From the NCBI RefSeq assembly GCF_002896875.1, contig NZ_CP023278.1, forward strand, positions 930,001 through 994,000: a stretch of 64,000 bases of DNA, written 5' to 3'. This document shows positions 46,618-55,752 of the stretch, one piece after another. The first letter of the stretch is position 1. Every line of letters starts with the position of its first letter. Under the pieces are notes generated by a model, which saw only the letters and a program-made list of their open reading frames with translations, had not been told where the DNA came from and did not search any database. Source of the DNA: Nostoc sp. CENA543 (GTDB lineage: Bacteria > Cyanobacteriota > Cyanobacteriia > Cyanobacteriales > Nostocaceae). A program made the position numbers and the translations under genes.

Positions 46618-46731
46618 TTGTAGTGTGTGTTACGGCTGCGAAAGCATTTGGAAGTGTGAGTAAATTATATCTAGCCGTAATGCACCACCATCATACGGTG
46701 CGTTACGCTTTGCTTGAACACACCCTACTTA
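46618..46731. repeat. MITE-like element with 'gtagggtgtgtt' / 'tgtgttacggc' ends
   Basis: The left end reads TGTAGTGTGTGTTACGGC and the right end, inverted, GTAGGGTGTGTTCAAGC. Inside are 'gccgtaatgcacc' and 'ggtgcgttacgc', partly complementary. The whole looks like a non-coding miniature element next to the Uma2 gene stop. Confidence 0.55.
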
Positions 46732-47360
46732 ATACTATTAAAACTTTCCCGAAACTTAGCAATTAAATCTTTTGGTTTCCCACCAGACATAACTAAATTG
46801 GCTAACAATTCTAAATCTAAATCTGGAAAAAGTTCACTTTTCGTTATTTGCTCATACTGATTACCACGCAGAGAATATAATAAAAATTGATTGTTCCGCC
46901 AAAACCAAACTTCCGACACACCTAAACCTTGATAAATTAATAAATCATCAATTCCCCCACTGGTGACAACTATTTCAATCGCCAAATCAGGAACAGGTTT
47001 TTCATAATTAAAACAATAACATTCATCTGGTTCTATACCCCTAGCGGCGGCTTCTCTTCTAAAAGTGGTTGAGCCTAAAGGATAGAAATCAATAGATTTA
47101 TCTATAAAATAGGTTTCCAACAATAAAGCAATAATCTTTTTATCCACCTCATGGCGGCGACTCGGTGACATTATTTCTAGAGTACCTTCTAAATATTTAA
47201 AGCGATAGTGAGAATTATTTTGACAACTTTGCAATAGTGTTTCATATATATCCCAGCTAATCCCATTCATCAGCAAAATTTGGTCAGAATCAACGTTGTG
47301 TAGTGCTGAATGACTTGTTAATTCTTCCCATAGATTCAATTTGGCTAGTAAACCCAACAT
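46725..47360 (-). CDS. Uma2 (DUF820) family PD-(D/E)XK-like protein
   Basis: This 211-residue protein shows the Uma2 order: YLEGTLEIMSPSRRHE, PDECYCF, PDLAIEIVVTSGG and GVSEVWFWRNNQFLLY. The motif D...EhV stands in the place of a PD-(D/E)XK active site. Uma2 proteins are very numerous in Nostoc-type genomes and their activity is not established. ATG 47360 with GGGAG upstream is preferred to a TTG at 47375. It follows the next gene by 23 bp and probably shares its transcript. Confidence 0.8.
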   Translation of the reverse strand: MLGLLAKLNLWEELTSHSALHNVDSDQILLMNGISWDIYETLLQSCQNNSHYRFKYLEGTLEIMSPSRRHEVDKKIIALLLETYFIDKSIDFYPLGSTTFRREAAARGIEPDECYCFNYEKPVPDLAIEIVVTSGGIDDLLIYQGLGVSEVWFWRNNQFLLYSLRGNQYEQITKSELFPDLDLELLANLVMSGGKPKDLIAKFRESFNSIK

Positions 47361-47383
47361 TGTCACTACTCCCAAATCTATTT

Positions 47384-48040
47384 TCAGTTTGTATCATCTT
47401 CAATCTGACTTCCTAACTTTTTCAAAATCATTAGCACATCATGAAGTTCATTCTGTAAAGGTAAAAGGGAAAAAATACGCGAAATATCATATTGAGGTGT
47501 TCCCTGACGATTTAGTTTGATAAAAAAGAACTCTCCCCCATTAGTCGCCATCCCAAATACAGGTTTTTCTGCATTAGGATTAACCATCATATAAGCTAAA
47601 ACTTGAGGAATTGCCACATCAAGATTAATTGCTGTTCCCTTAGACTCCAAAACTGCCATCCACAATCCTTTTGACACTACTAAAAAATCAATTCTTCCCC
47701 TTAAAATTTCCTCGTTCACTTCATCTATAGGAACTAATGCAATAACTTCAACAGCAACTTCCCCTTGCATTTGAAAAGGAGGATCATAAAAACCTGCTAA
47801 CTCCAGTAAGGGCGATAAAACCACTAAATTAACTAACCCTTCTGCTAGATGCCCATTAGCTCGATGATAGCGGTATCTAGCTTTAATTCTATCTAATACT
47901 GTTTTTTCCTTATCAGTTAAATCAGCTAAATTTTCTCTCCACTCTGGGAAAAAATTAATATCAGCAGTACGAACTAAATTAAACTGCCTTTCTGCTTCAC
48001 TAATTGTGGTAATTCTTTGAGTAATCGCTGTTTGGATCAT
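47384..48040 (-). CDS. Restriction endonuclease-like protein (type I R N-terminal-like, ExK motif)
   Basis: A single-domain protein of 218 residues with RGRIDFLVVSKGLWMAVLES followed by KG, giving the Asp...Glu-x-Lys spacing of PD-(D/E)XK nucleases, similar to the small 'restriction endonuclease subunit R'-like proteins of cyanobacteria. It has no helicase. It lies 99 bp after sspC and just before the Uma2 gene, within the block that interrupts the ssp operon. Whether it takes part in phosphorothioation-linked restriction cannot be told. Confidence 0.7.
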   Translation of the reverse strand: MIQTAITQRITTISEAERQFNLVRTADINFFPEWRENLADLTDKEKTVLDRIKARYRYHRANGHLAEGLVNLVVLSPLLELAGFYDPPFQMQGEVAVEVIALVPIDEVNEEILRGRIDFLVVSKGLWMAVLESKGTAINLDVAIPQVLAYMMVNPNAEKPVFGMATNGGEFFFIKLNRQGTPQYDISRIFSLLPLQNELHDVLMILKKLGSQIEDDTN

Positions 48041-48139
48041 CTTGTGATTTCTCTTAGCTGCTCGGTATGATTTATATCTAACGCACGCTTGTCATGCAGT
48101 TCCCATGCTAGGTTCTTTTTCCCCATCATAATGCTTCTA

Positions 48140-51100
48140 TTAACCAGCATTTTTCCCTGCTATTTCATCATTCCCCTTATCGCCAATTTGCGCCACCGTC
48201 TCAGGTAAATCAGGATTTAAAATGCGTTCACTCAACATTGCTAAAATCGCCTGTCTTAACTGTTGATCATCAGGTAATTTTGCCAAAATTTCGTCAACAA
48301 TCTTCTCAACCTGCGACTCTCTCCCATGATCTACCCATACCATTTGATGGATTTCTTGACCATCAGGACAAGTCATGGTAATGCGTCGTGCTTCAAAACC
48401 TTCCCCTTTGGCGGCGACTTCTTTTTGCAACGCTTCCAAATTCTTAAACCGCCGTACCAAATCGGCTAATTTCATCTCAAAGGCAACTGCATCATCATCA
48501 GTCCAAGATTCTGCCGGTTTATCTGCTACAATCATCACCAAAGCTTCTAACCATTGAGCATCAGTTTTAGTTTCGTCTGATGCAGCCCGAATAAAGCGTT
48601 TGAGTAAAGGTTCAATACATTTTCCGGCTAAATAATTCGCCCTAACTCGCAAATCTTCCCGCAGTTTTGTTTCCGGACTTCTCACCCCAAAGGCTTCATA
48701 AATCAGTTTTTTACAATCACTCAATAATTGATCATACGCTGTATGAATATCTCTCAAAGCATGAACTAACTTAGTCCGTAAAGTTCTCGCCGTTACCCCA
48801 TCATCCCCAGCTTCCGTCCCAATTGCTGGTAAATTACAAGCGGCGGGTAAAGCTTTAAATAATAATTCATCGGGTTCAACGGTGGTTTGTAATGCTTTTA
48901 AAATGGCTCGCGGTTCGGTTGCAAGTTTTTTAGTTTGTTGAGTATATTTCGGTAATTTCTTCACAAATTGATAAAGGGGAGTTACCACAGTTAATAAAGT
49001 GGTGTTACGCACTTTCCCCAATTTCTTTAACTGGGGATTGCGTAAAATAACTTCCAATTCTTTGAAAACTTCCGCCCTTAATCCCACGACTGCAAAATAT
49101 TTAACTGCAAATCGTTCGGGATATTTGACTAATAATTCAAAATGTTCTGTTCCCAATACCGGAATAAATGTCCCGTCTTGATACAGTCCCAAATCATCAG
49201 CGTGATACAACAACACAGCCGCTAAAATCACCGGAACTGCACCCTGTTTTACACCAAATGGTGGTGCTGATAAATGTTGATAGAGTAAATCAAAACTTTG
49301 GCTTTTCTCTGTCGCTGCTAAACAAAAGTCTTCAACCGCTTCCCACAGAGAATTTAAACCAGAATTTTCTGATGGTGGGTAAAAATCCCAGTCTTCATCT
49401 TCTTGACGGTGTATCCCTGTTTCCTCTAACAGAGAATAATACATACTGACTTCCGGGCCATACCCTTCTAAACCCAATCTTTCCTCATGCTGATGTTCTA
49501 ACATCGCCTGAATCAACTCGCGCCTAGCCTTCGCCCCTTGGGAAGTTAAATCACGGCGGTTGATTAATTCATTCCACAAAATGGGACTGTGATGATAAGT
49601 GCGATCGCAAATCTCCGACAGCTTACTATTAAAGTCAGTAATGTTGTTTAATGTCTCAACTTGTCCCTGAATCCAACATTGCTGATTTACCCCAATACTA
49701 AAGGATTGATCTAAAGTTTCATCTAAAAATTCTTCTGCTTCTTGTAGGCGATAATTTACCTCTTTTCTCGCCACCCCGTCAGTTTGCAACTCTTTAGCAG
49801 TTTTTTTGATATTACTTAAAGCCACAAATTCTAGTGTACGTATTCGCAATATATCTAAACTAGCCGCACTCAAAATCACCAACGGTTTACCATCGCTAGT
49901 ATTAGCCGGAACAGCATTCGGAACTGCTTCATCTACCCAATAACCAACAAAACCATCTGCATCTGTGCTATTGCAACTTAACTGAGTTAAATCTTGAGAG
50001 CTATCTAAATAATGGCGTTCAAAATAACGCAAAGTCCCCGTTTTATAACTGTGACGCTGGGCGACTAATGGCTTGAGAGGACGGTGTATAGTTAATAGTT
50101 TAACTAAAGGACTTCTCTCTTGTTCTATATATGTACTTAACTCGCCATCAACATTAAAATCAGAACCTTGCCAAATCCGCAATTCGTCTAATTGACGACG
50201 ATGGGTAATGAGATTCTGTTTGAGTAGTTTATCAATAATTTCCTGCCAATAATTAATCTCTGCGGCTGTCGGGAAATTACACATCGCTAAACAAACTAAA
50301 TTTCTCGTCGCCCGCATCGAACCTGTAATAGTAATCAGGTTAAAAATCCCAATTGTTTTTAATACCCTCAGACTATCTTCTTCTAATCTCTTAGCATCAT
50401 TAATTAAATCTTGTACTTCTACCCATCTTTGCAAATTCGGGCGAGAAGCTAAACCCATCCCCGCCGACTCAATAAAATAATCATAAACTTGGTAGACTTT
50501 CAAACAAGGTAATTCATAATCTTTAACTGCTACCTCTTCCAGAAAATTCCGAAACGATAAAGGTTCACTACTAGTTAAAAACGTAAATAAAGAACGGTCA
50601 TTTTGAGCATATTTTTGACACAAACTTGGTAACACCAAAGCCGCTAAGGGATGTAGAGGATAAACATTTTTAATTACTTGTGCTGTAACTTCTTCATCGA
50701 CAATAATCGATTCTAAATACCTACTCCACTCCTGTGCATAAGTATGAGTCGCACTTTCAATATTGGCTGCGGCTGAAGAGTTAATTGCTGCACCAATCAA
50801 ACCCATCATTTGTCCAGATGATTCGGTAAAAGCAATATCCTCAAATCTTCCCTGAATCTTCGCCCATTCGTTGCGTTGAATTGTGGCTAATCTTTGACTA
50901 TATTCAGCAAAAGCTTGATGTAAAATTCCTAAGACATAAACGGGATGTTGACTATCTTTTGGTAATTCTGCTAATTGCTGTAAAAGATATAAATCTTCAT
51001 CACCTTGAGCATAAGCCGCATATTCTAGATTCTTACCTAATTCATCAATAACCAGAAAAATACCCGTTCCTGATTCCTTAGCCAATTCTAATATCAACTG

Positions 51101-51655
51101 CGGAATTTCTCTGCTATCAACCTTACCACCATCATTAATTTCTGCTTCTAAATCTACCAACTGACGCACAACGCCGATTTTATTTCTTTGACTAGCAGTC
51201 CAAAAATTATCTACACCAGTCAACAACGCCCGAATAATAGTATGGCTAATTGGTTCTCGTTGTCCCGTAGCTACAGCCCTAATTAATCCTTTAGGGTTAA
51301 CTTTCTCTTGTATTAATTGATAAATCTCACTATCTTTACCTAATTTATCCTCAGCGATCGCTAAAGCTTTAAGATGAATTTTACTCTGAGACTTAGCCGC
51401 CAGAGAAATTAAATAATGGGCAAAAGCTGATTTCCCAGTTCCGTAAACACTAGTTAAAGTCCAAGCCCTGTTACCTGCATCGTTATTAAAATTATTTAAA
51501 ATTCGTTTAAGTGAATCAATCGCTCTTTTAGTCAGCACATAACCGTCTAAAGCTTCCACACTATCTAAATCTCTTTCTAAATTAATAGACCGAGAATAGC
51601 GACGTTGCAAACTAAAATAATGGGATAGCTTTTTGTTAGTCATAATTCCACTCAT
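48140..51655 (-). CDS. sspC: SspC-like large P-loop ATPase of the phosphorothioation system
   Basis: A ~1170-residue protein with Walker A SVYGTGKSAFA near residue 70 and Walker B IFLVIDELGKNLEY near 200, then a long, mainly helical body with no other recognised domain. This size and its place directly after the DUF4007 gene fit SspC, the ATPase that works with SspB and SspD to put sulfur into single-strand DNA. BrxC/PglY-type ATPases are similar in outline, but their partners PglX, PglZ and BrxL are missing. ATG codons at 51655 and 51643 are both plausible starts. sspB lies 43 bp upstream. Confidence 0.72.
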   Translation of the reverse strand: MSGIMTNKKLSHYFSLQRRYSRSINLERDLDSVEALDGYVLTKRAIDSLKRILNNFNNDAGNRAWTLTSVYGTGKSAFAHYLISLAAKSQSKIHLKALAIAEDKLGKDSEIYQLIQEKVNPKGLIRAVATGQREPISHTIIRALLTGVDNFWTASQRNKIGVVRQLVDLEAEINDGGKVDSREIPQLILELAKESGTGIFLVIDELGKNLEYAAYAQGDEDLYLLQQLAELPKDSQHPVYVLGILHQAFAEYSQRLATIQRNEWAKIQGRFEDIAFTESSGQMMGLIGAAINSSAAANIESATHTYAQEWSRYLESIIVDEEVTAQVIKNVYPLHPLAALVLPSLCQKYAQNDRSLFTFLTSSEPLSFRNFLEEVAVKDYELPCLKVYQVYDYFIESAGMGLASRPNLQRWVEVQDLINDAKRLEEDSLRVLKTIGIFNLITITGSMRATRNLVCLAMCNFPTAAEINYWQEIIDKLLKQNLITHRRQLDELRIWQGSDFNVDGELSTYIEQERSPLVKLLTIHRPLKPLVAQRHSYKTGTLRYFERHYLDSSQDLTQLSCNSTDADGFVGYWVDEAVPNAVPANTSDGKPLVILSAASLDILRIRTLEFVALSNIKKTAKELQTDGVARKEVNYRLQEAEEFLDETLDQSFSIGVNQQCWIQGQVETLNNITDFNSKLSEICDRTYHHSPILWNELINRRDLTSQGAKARRELIQAMLEHQHEERLGLEGYGPEVSMYYSLLEETGIHRQEDEDWDFYPPSENSGLNSLWEAVEDFCLAATEKSQSFDLLYQHLSAPPFGVKQGAVPVILAAVLLYHADDLGLYQDGTFIPVLGTEHFELLVKYPERFAVKYFAVVGLRAEVFKELEVILRNPQLKKLGKVRNTTLLTVVTPLYQFVKKLPKYTQQTKKLATEPRAILKALQTTVEPDELLFKALPAACNLPAIGTEAGDDGVTARTLRTKLVHALRDIHTAYDQLLSDCKKLIYEAFGVRSPETKLREDLRVRANYLAGKCIEPLLKRFIRAASDETKTDAQWLEALVMIVADKPAESWTDDDAVAFEMKLADLVRRFKNLEALQKEVAAKGEGFEARRITMTCPDGQEIHQMVWVDHGRESQVEKIVDEILAKLPDDQQLRQAILAMLSERILNPDLPETVAQIGDKGNDEIAGKNAG

Positions 51656-51698
51656 GTTTATCAATAAATATATAGATATAATCCCGATTAACTTGTTT

Positions 51699-52643
51699 CT
51701 AACTCTGTTCTCTCAGATAATATCTATCTAAAATCTCTTCAGCCAATATTTCGGGATTTTCCGGTAAAGATAACTGAATCAAACCGGCGGTATCTTCCAA
51801 AATTATCGCGTTAAATTCCTTCGCCACTTTCTCAATAGCCCCAAATAAAACACTTTCCGTTAATTTAAATACCATTCCTGGGCTACCTTCATCATAAAGT
51901 AACTTGCGAATAGTAATTGTATTGCTGTCTTGATTCGCCCAACTAGCATATTCTAAACAAGTTGCAACTATCATCGATGCAGGTAAATTCGCTTTTGCGC
52001 CAATTTTAAACTGATAACTTTTACCAAAATGACGAATTAACCCCAACTCATTAAAAGGACAATCAATCGAATCTTCTATAGGACTATTATCTCTACTAAA
52101 ATCTTGTGTCGCATACATCCTTAAAATACAACTGATATCTTTTATAAAAGATGAATCAGCAATTTTTTTATCAAAGCTTTTAATATAATCTTGTAATCCA
52201 GCTAAAATATCCTCTTTTGTAAAATCCAAATCTCGAAACACATTAAAAGTATAATACCAAGCAGCCGCTTCACAAGTTGGTTTCAACAAATTCCAATGTA
52301 ACAACCACAATGAAGCCGGATCTTCTAAATAAGCATCCCAACCATTATTTCCTAAAAGTTTTTCGCCAAATGCTGTGGGTGAATTACTTTTGTCAATCAA
52401 TTTAAACGCACTACACCAATAACGAATAGCACGTACCATATTTTTACCAACACCTAAACGCACAGGTGCATCATCTTGTAAGAAAACCCCAGGATTTTTT
52501 TTAGCTGCATCAAACCCTTTTTTCAACCAGCCAAAACGCGGATGAAAAGTTTCATGGTTGGCAAATGTCGGGTTAACTGGATTTTCCTGATGTTTTAAGT
52601 TCAGCGTTGTTTGGATCACGATAGGATGGCGATATAGTAGCAA
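51699..52643 (-). CDS. sspB: SspB-like DUF4007 protein (putative DNA-nicking component)
   Basis: DUF4007 is recognised by HETFHPRFGWLKKGFD followed by APVRLGVGKNMVRAIRYW; the rest (314 residues) is one alpha/beta protein. In the SspABCD system SspB is a DUF4007 protein reported to nick DNA at the modification site before sulfur insertion. It opens the minus-strand cluster. The frame contains no ATG near its 5' end: TTG at 52643 or GTG at 52619 must be used, and neither has a good ribosome site. A tRNA-Arg gene lies about 280 bp upstream. Confidence 0.78.
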   Translation of the reverse strand: MLLYRHPIVIQTTLNLKHQENPVNPTFANHETFHPRFGWLKKGFDAAKKNPGVFLQDDAPVRLGVGKNMVRAIRYWCSAFKLIDKSNSPTAFGEKLLGNNGWDAYLEDPASLWLLHWNLLKPTCEAAAWYYTFNVFRDLDFTKEDILAGLQDYIKSFDKKIADSSFIKDISCILRMYATQDFSRDNSPIEDSIDCPFNELGLIRHFGKSYQFKIGAKANLPASMIVATCLEYASWANQDSNTITIRKLLYDEGSPGMVFKLTESVLFGAIEKVAKEFNAIILEDTAGLIQLSLPENPEILAEEILDRYYLREQS

Positions 52644-52824
52644 TCATCTTGTTTATTATGACTCAAAGTAGAGACATCTTAGTCAATTAATCCGTGTTCT
52701 AATAAAATCAAAAGCAAGTAATAAGCTGATTTTTTCTATGGGTTTGTTTAAATTAAGTAAACAATGATGAATTTAGTTATTCAGAAGATAAAATATAGCA
52801 GTTCTAAATAATTCGCGAGATACA

Positions 52825-52857
52825 AGATACCCGACTCCTTTAAGAAGTCGGGTATCT
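52825..52857. repeat. 12-bp perfect inverted repeat (AGATACCCGACT)
   Basis: AGATACCCGACT (52825-52836) and AGTCGGGTATCT (52846-52857) pair exactly around a 9-nt loop. It sits between sspB and tRNA-Arg and belongs to a common cyanobacterial hairpin class; a degenerate cousin ('gatcctcggctt...atcggggatc') lies at 44620-44650, near the other junction of the split ssp operon. Confidence 0.8.
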
Positions 52858-52919
52858 GACCAACGAAAATTAGATAGGATTGCTACATCAGTAAAATACT
52901 TTGATTAAGCTTTTTATAA

Positions 52920-52992
52920 CGAGCGCGGAGGGATTTGAACCCCCGGCCAACAGAACCGGAATCTGTTGCTCTATCCACTGAGCTACGCGCCC
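52920..52992 (-). tRNA. tRNA-Arg (anticodon CCG)
   Basis: On the minus strand this 73-nt segment folds as a tRNA: acceptor GGGCGCG/CGCGCTC, D arm GCTC...GAGC, anticodon stem ACAGA/TCTGT with loop TTCCGGT and anticodon CCG, T loop TTCAAAT. CCA is not encoded. Its 3' end faces the defence island, a typical arrangement for integration sites, but no duplicated end was found. Confidence 0.94.
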
Positions 52993-53032
52993 TCGTACTG
53001 GACGATTATATCACGAGATTGAACATTTTGTG

Positions 53033-54223
53033 TTACAGATAATTTGCTGGGTTGACTGGTGTACCATTGCGGCGGACTTCAAAATGCAGGTGTGGCCCGG
53101 TGGATAAACCAGTTGAACCAACAGCCGCGATCGCCTGTCCTCTTTGTACTGATTGTCCTTCCCGCACGTATAATTCGCTAGTATGCCCGTATAGTGTGGT
53201 AATGCCGTTACCGTGATTGATAATGACAGCTTTGCCGTAACCACCGTACCACCCAGCAAAAATCACTGTTCCTGAGTCGGCAGCACGAATTGTACTCCCG
53301 TAGCTAGCCGCAAAATCTAACCCAGCATGAAAGCGACGATACCTCAAAATCGGGTGTATCCGCCAGCCAAAGGGACTGCTAGTGGGTGCGTCACTGGGAA
53401 AAGCGAAGATTCCTGTACCCTTAACAAAAATATTTGTGCGACTGTTGGTTTTTGCTTGTGCGGCTTCTCTGGCTTGTGCTTCGGCTATTTTTTGTTGAAT
53501 TAGGGTTTCTAAACTCTTGGAATCTTTTTCTAGTTGATTTTGTGCGGCTTCCAAGGCTAGGCGATCGCTATTCAATCTTTGCACTAATTCTGATTGAGAC
53601 TGGGCTTGAGCTTGATAATCGGCTTTTTGTGCTAATAATTGCTCTCTAATTAGGGCAATTTCATTTTTTTGCGATTCTACTTCGGTTTTTTGCTGATTCA
53701 GTAATTCGGCTTGCTTGGCTAATTTTGTCAAAATCTGTTGATCCGCTTGATATACCAACTTTAACTGATAGCGACGGCTGATAAAATCACTGATATCTCG
53801 ACTTTGTAATAATACCGCCCATCCTTGACTAATAGGCGATCGCTGAAGATATCTTAACCGTCCAATCGTTGCTAATTGGCGTTCGCCATAGATTTGTTCT
53901 GCTAAAGCTAAGTCAGCTTCTAATTGCTGGAGGCGTTGAGTAGCAACCTTTAGTCGTGTCTCTGTCTCTTGAATTTGACCATTGGTAGTTTGCAGATTGT
54001 TGACGATTCCAGTTAAGTGATTTTGCGCTGCTTGTTGGATTTTAGTCAAGCGATCGCGTTCTCGAATCACATTCTGGCGTTCTTGATTAACCTGTTGCTG
54101 TTGTTGTCGGAGGTTGTTGACTGTTGGTGCTGGGGTTGCAAATACCGGTAGCCAAATCAGCATCCAGCAGAGTATCAGCAAACACCAGCAAACTTTCCAG
54201 TATCGAATTAATGGCGTTTTCAT
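53033..54223 (-). CDS. M23 family murein hydrolase / EnvC-like activator
   Basis: An export signal (~residues 10-30, ending VFATPA) is followed by a long coiled coil (~32-260) and a C-terminal LytM/M23 domain (~285-396): RFHAGLDFAASYGS gives the first zinc ligands, VIINHGNGITTLYGH and GPHLHFEVRRNG the second set, so a catalytically intact zinc peptidase site is present. It should act in the periplasm on peptidoglycan cross-links, in cell separation or in shaping septal junctions. Close to EnvC/NlpD in layout. Its stop is 40 bp from the tRNA-Arg gene. Confidence 0.86.
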   Translation of the reverse strand: MKTPLIRYWKVCWCLLILCWMLIWLPVFATPAPTVNNLRQQQQQVNQERQNVIRERDRLTKIQQAAQNHLTGIVNNLQTTNGQIQETETRLKVATQRLQQLEADLALAEQIYGERQLATIGRLRYLQRSPISQGWAVLLQSRDISDFISRRYQLKLVYQADQQILTKLAKQAELLNQQKTEVESQKNEIALIREQLLAQKADYQAQAQSQSELVQRLNSDRLALEAAQNQLEKDSKSLETLIQQKIAEAQAREAAQAKTNSRTNIFVKGTGIFAFPSDAPTSSPFGWRIHPILRYRRFHAGLDFAASYGSTIRAADSGTVIFAGWYGGYGKAVIINHGNGITTLYGHTSELYVREGQSVQRGQAIAAVGSTGLSTGPHLHFEVRRNGTPVNPANYL

Positions 54224-54449
54224 GCCTTATCTTCAGCCAAGGGATTGCAAGCATAGATAGCATTGTTCCCAAAATGCCGGTATATCTAACAGCAGTTTTC
54301 ATAAAGTACATCTTTATACAAAATTAGTAGAAATGCGAATCTCGAAGCTGAAGAAAGTAGCAAATAATAGTGGCAACACTCGGTAAAAAGCGTAGTGATT
54401 CTTCTCAAAAAAAATAGTCCTCATTAATAGAATTTGGAAATAGAGAATA

Positions 54450-54848
54450 ATGCAGAAAAATTATTTACAAAAAGGCATAGTTGCAGCCGTCGCCGCATTT
54501 TCTTTACTATCAGGAATTACTCAGTCTGCGAACGCACAATCAAGAAACGTATACGGAGCAATTTCCTATTCTCCTTCTACTCAAGTTTATTCTTCAGGAA
54601 TTGCTAGAACCAAGCAAGGCGCAATTAACGCCGCTTTAAGTAATTGTCGCAGTGAGAGCGAAGCTCAAGATTGTACAGTACCCCTGTGGTTTAGAAATGC
54701 TTGGGGTGCTTTAGCTGTGGGTTCTGATGGTAGCTACGGAACAGGCTGGGGAACTGACCAAGGTTTAGCAGAAAAGTTTGCTGTTAGCACCTGTCAACGT
54801 TACGGTGGTCAAAATTGTCAGGTAATTTTTGTCAGACAGGCTAGATAA
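54450..54848 (+). CDS. Exported DUF4189 protein
   Basis: A 132-residue protein with a signal peptide (cleavage likely after SANAQ, about residue 30) and one DUF4189 domain: YGAISYSPSTQVYSSGIA, four cysteines (NCRSE, DCTV, TCQRYGG, NCQV) that could form two disulfides, and AWGALAVG. The function of the family is unknown. It is monocistronic with a hairpin just downstream. Confidence 0.8.
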   Translation: MQKNYLQKGIVAAVAAFSLLSGITQSANAQSRNVYGAISYSPSTQVYSSGIARTKQGAINAALSNCRSESEAQDCTVPLWFRNAWGALAVGSDGSYGTGWGTDQGLAEKFAVSTCQRYGGQNCQVIFVRQAR

Positions 54849-54876
54849 AAAATTTCTCCCAAAAAAATATTCCAGT

Positions 54877-54902
54877 AGGGTGCGTCAGTGCTGACGCACC
54901 CT
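54877..54902. repeat. Perfect 12-bp hairpin, same ends as the element at 17676
   Basis: AGGGTGCGTCAG and CTGACGCACCCT pair completely with only two bases between them, followed by 'tgtatttt'. It may serve as the terminator of the DUF4189 gene, and its sequence is that of the terminal repeats at 17676-17740, so it may be a collapsed copy of that MITE. Confidence 0.75.
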
Positions 54903-54975
54903 TGTATTTTGTCTAGTTAACGTTATCTTTATTTCTAAGTAAATATGAATTTATGCTCAACAAATTGGGGGAAAA

Positions 54976-55752
54976 ATGCCCGTTACCACTAGAGAAAAGC
55001 CAAATGCACCTCAACCACCAACTTTTGATTCTATTGCAGAAGCCAGATTAAATCGCCAACAACGTCTAGCCGCCGCCTTTCGCCTGTTTTCGCGGTTCGG
55101 TTTTGACGAAGGTGTTGCAGGCCATATTACAGCCCGTGATCCAGAAAACCCTAATCATTTTTGGGTGAATCCCTTCGGAATGCACTTTGGATTAATTAAA
55201 GTGAGTGACTTAATTTTAGTTAATCATGAAGGAGAAGTAATTTTAGGCGATCGCCCCGTCAACCGAGCTGCTTTTGCTATCCATTCCCAAATTCATGCGG
55301 CGCGTCCTGATGTCGTCGCTGCGGCTCATGCTCATTCACTTTACGGCAAAAGCTGGTCTAGTCTTGGTCGCCTACTCGATCCCCTCACCCAAGATGCTTG
55401 TTCTTTTTATCAAGACCATAGTGTGTTTGAGGACTATACTGGTGTAGTTCTCGACCCCCTAGAAGGTCAGCGCATCGCCCAGACTTTAGGTAAAAATAAA
55501 GCCCTCATTCTACAAAATCATGGTTTATTGACAGTCGGGCAAACAGTTGATGAAGCTGCTTGGTGGTTCATTGCAATGGAACGTTCTTGTCAAGCTCAAC
55601 TATTAGCAGAAGCGGCTGGTAAACCGAAATTAATTCAACCAGAATCTGCTAGTGTGGCACACAGTCAAGTCGGTTCTACACAAATGGGTTGGTTTAGCTT
55701 TCAGCCTTTGTATGACATGATTGTCCGCCAAGAACCTGATTTATTGGATTAG
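54976..55752 (+). CDS. Class II aldolase/adducin family protein
   Basis: A 258-residue protein with the aldolase II fold: GFDEGVAGHITARDPE, HSQIHAARPDVVAAAHAHS with the zinc-binding His pair, and ILQNHGLLTVGQTVDEAAWW with the third His. These ligands are intact, so a metal-dependent aldol or epimerase activity such as that of fuculose-phosphate aldolase relatives is possible; the substrate is unknown. The ATG is preceded by a weak GGGG-A ribosome site. A tandem repeat field starts at its stop codon. Confidence 0.82.
   Translation: MPVTTREKPNAPQPPTFDSIAEARLNRQQRLAAAFRLFSRFGFDEGVAGHITARDPENPNHFWVNPFGMHFGLIKVSDLILVNHEGEVILGDRPVNRAAFAIHSQIHAARPDVVAAAHAHSLYGKSWSSLGRLLDPLTQDACSFYQDHSVFEDYTGVVLDPLEGQRIAQTLGKNKALILQNHGLLTVGQTVDEAAWWFIAMERSCQAQLLAEAAGKPKLIQPESASVAHSQVGSTQMGWFSFQPLYDMIVRQEPDLLD

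Noticed and set aside
46618-46731. Insertion sequence remnant with transposase
   Set aside because: Only short inverted ends are visible and there is no transposase frame; it is noted as a MITE-like element instead.
43473-51655. BREX system (type with PAPS-reductase-like BrxP and BrxC ATPase)
   Set aside because: No PglZ phosphatase, methylase or BrxL is found, and DUF4007 plus a cysteine desulfurase are not BREX parts.
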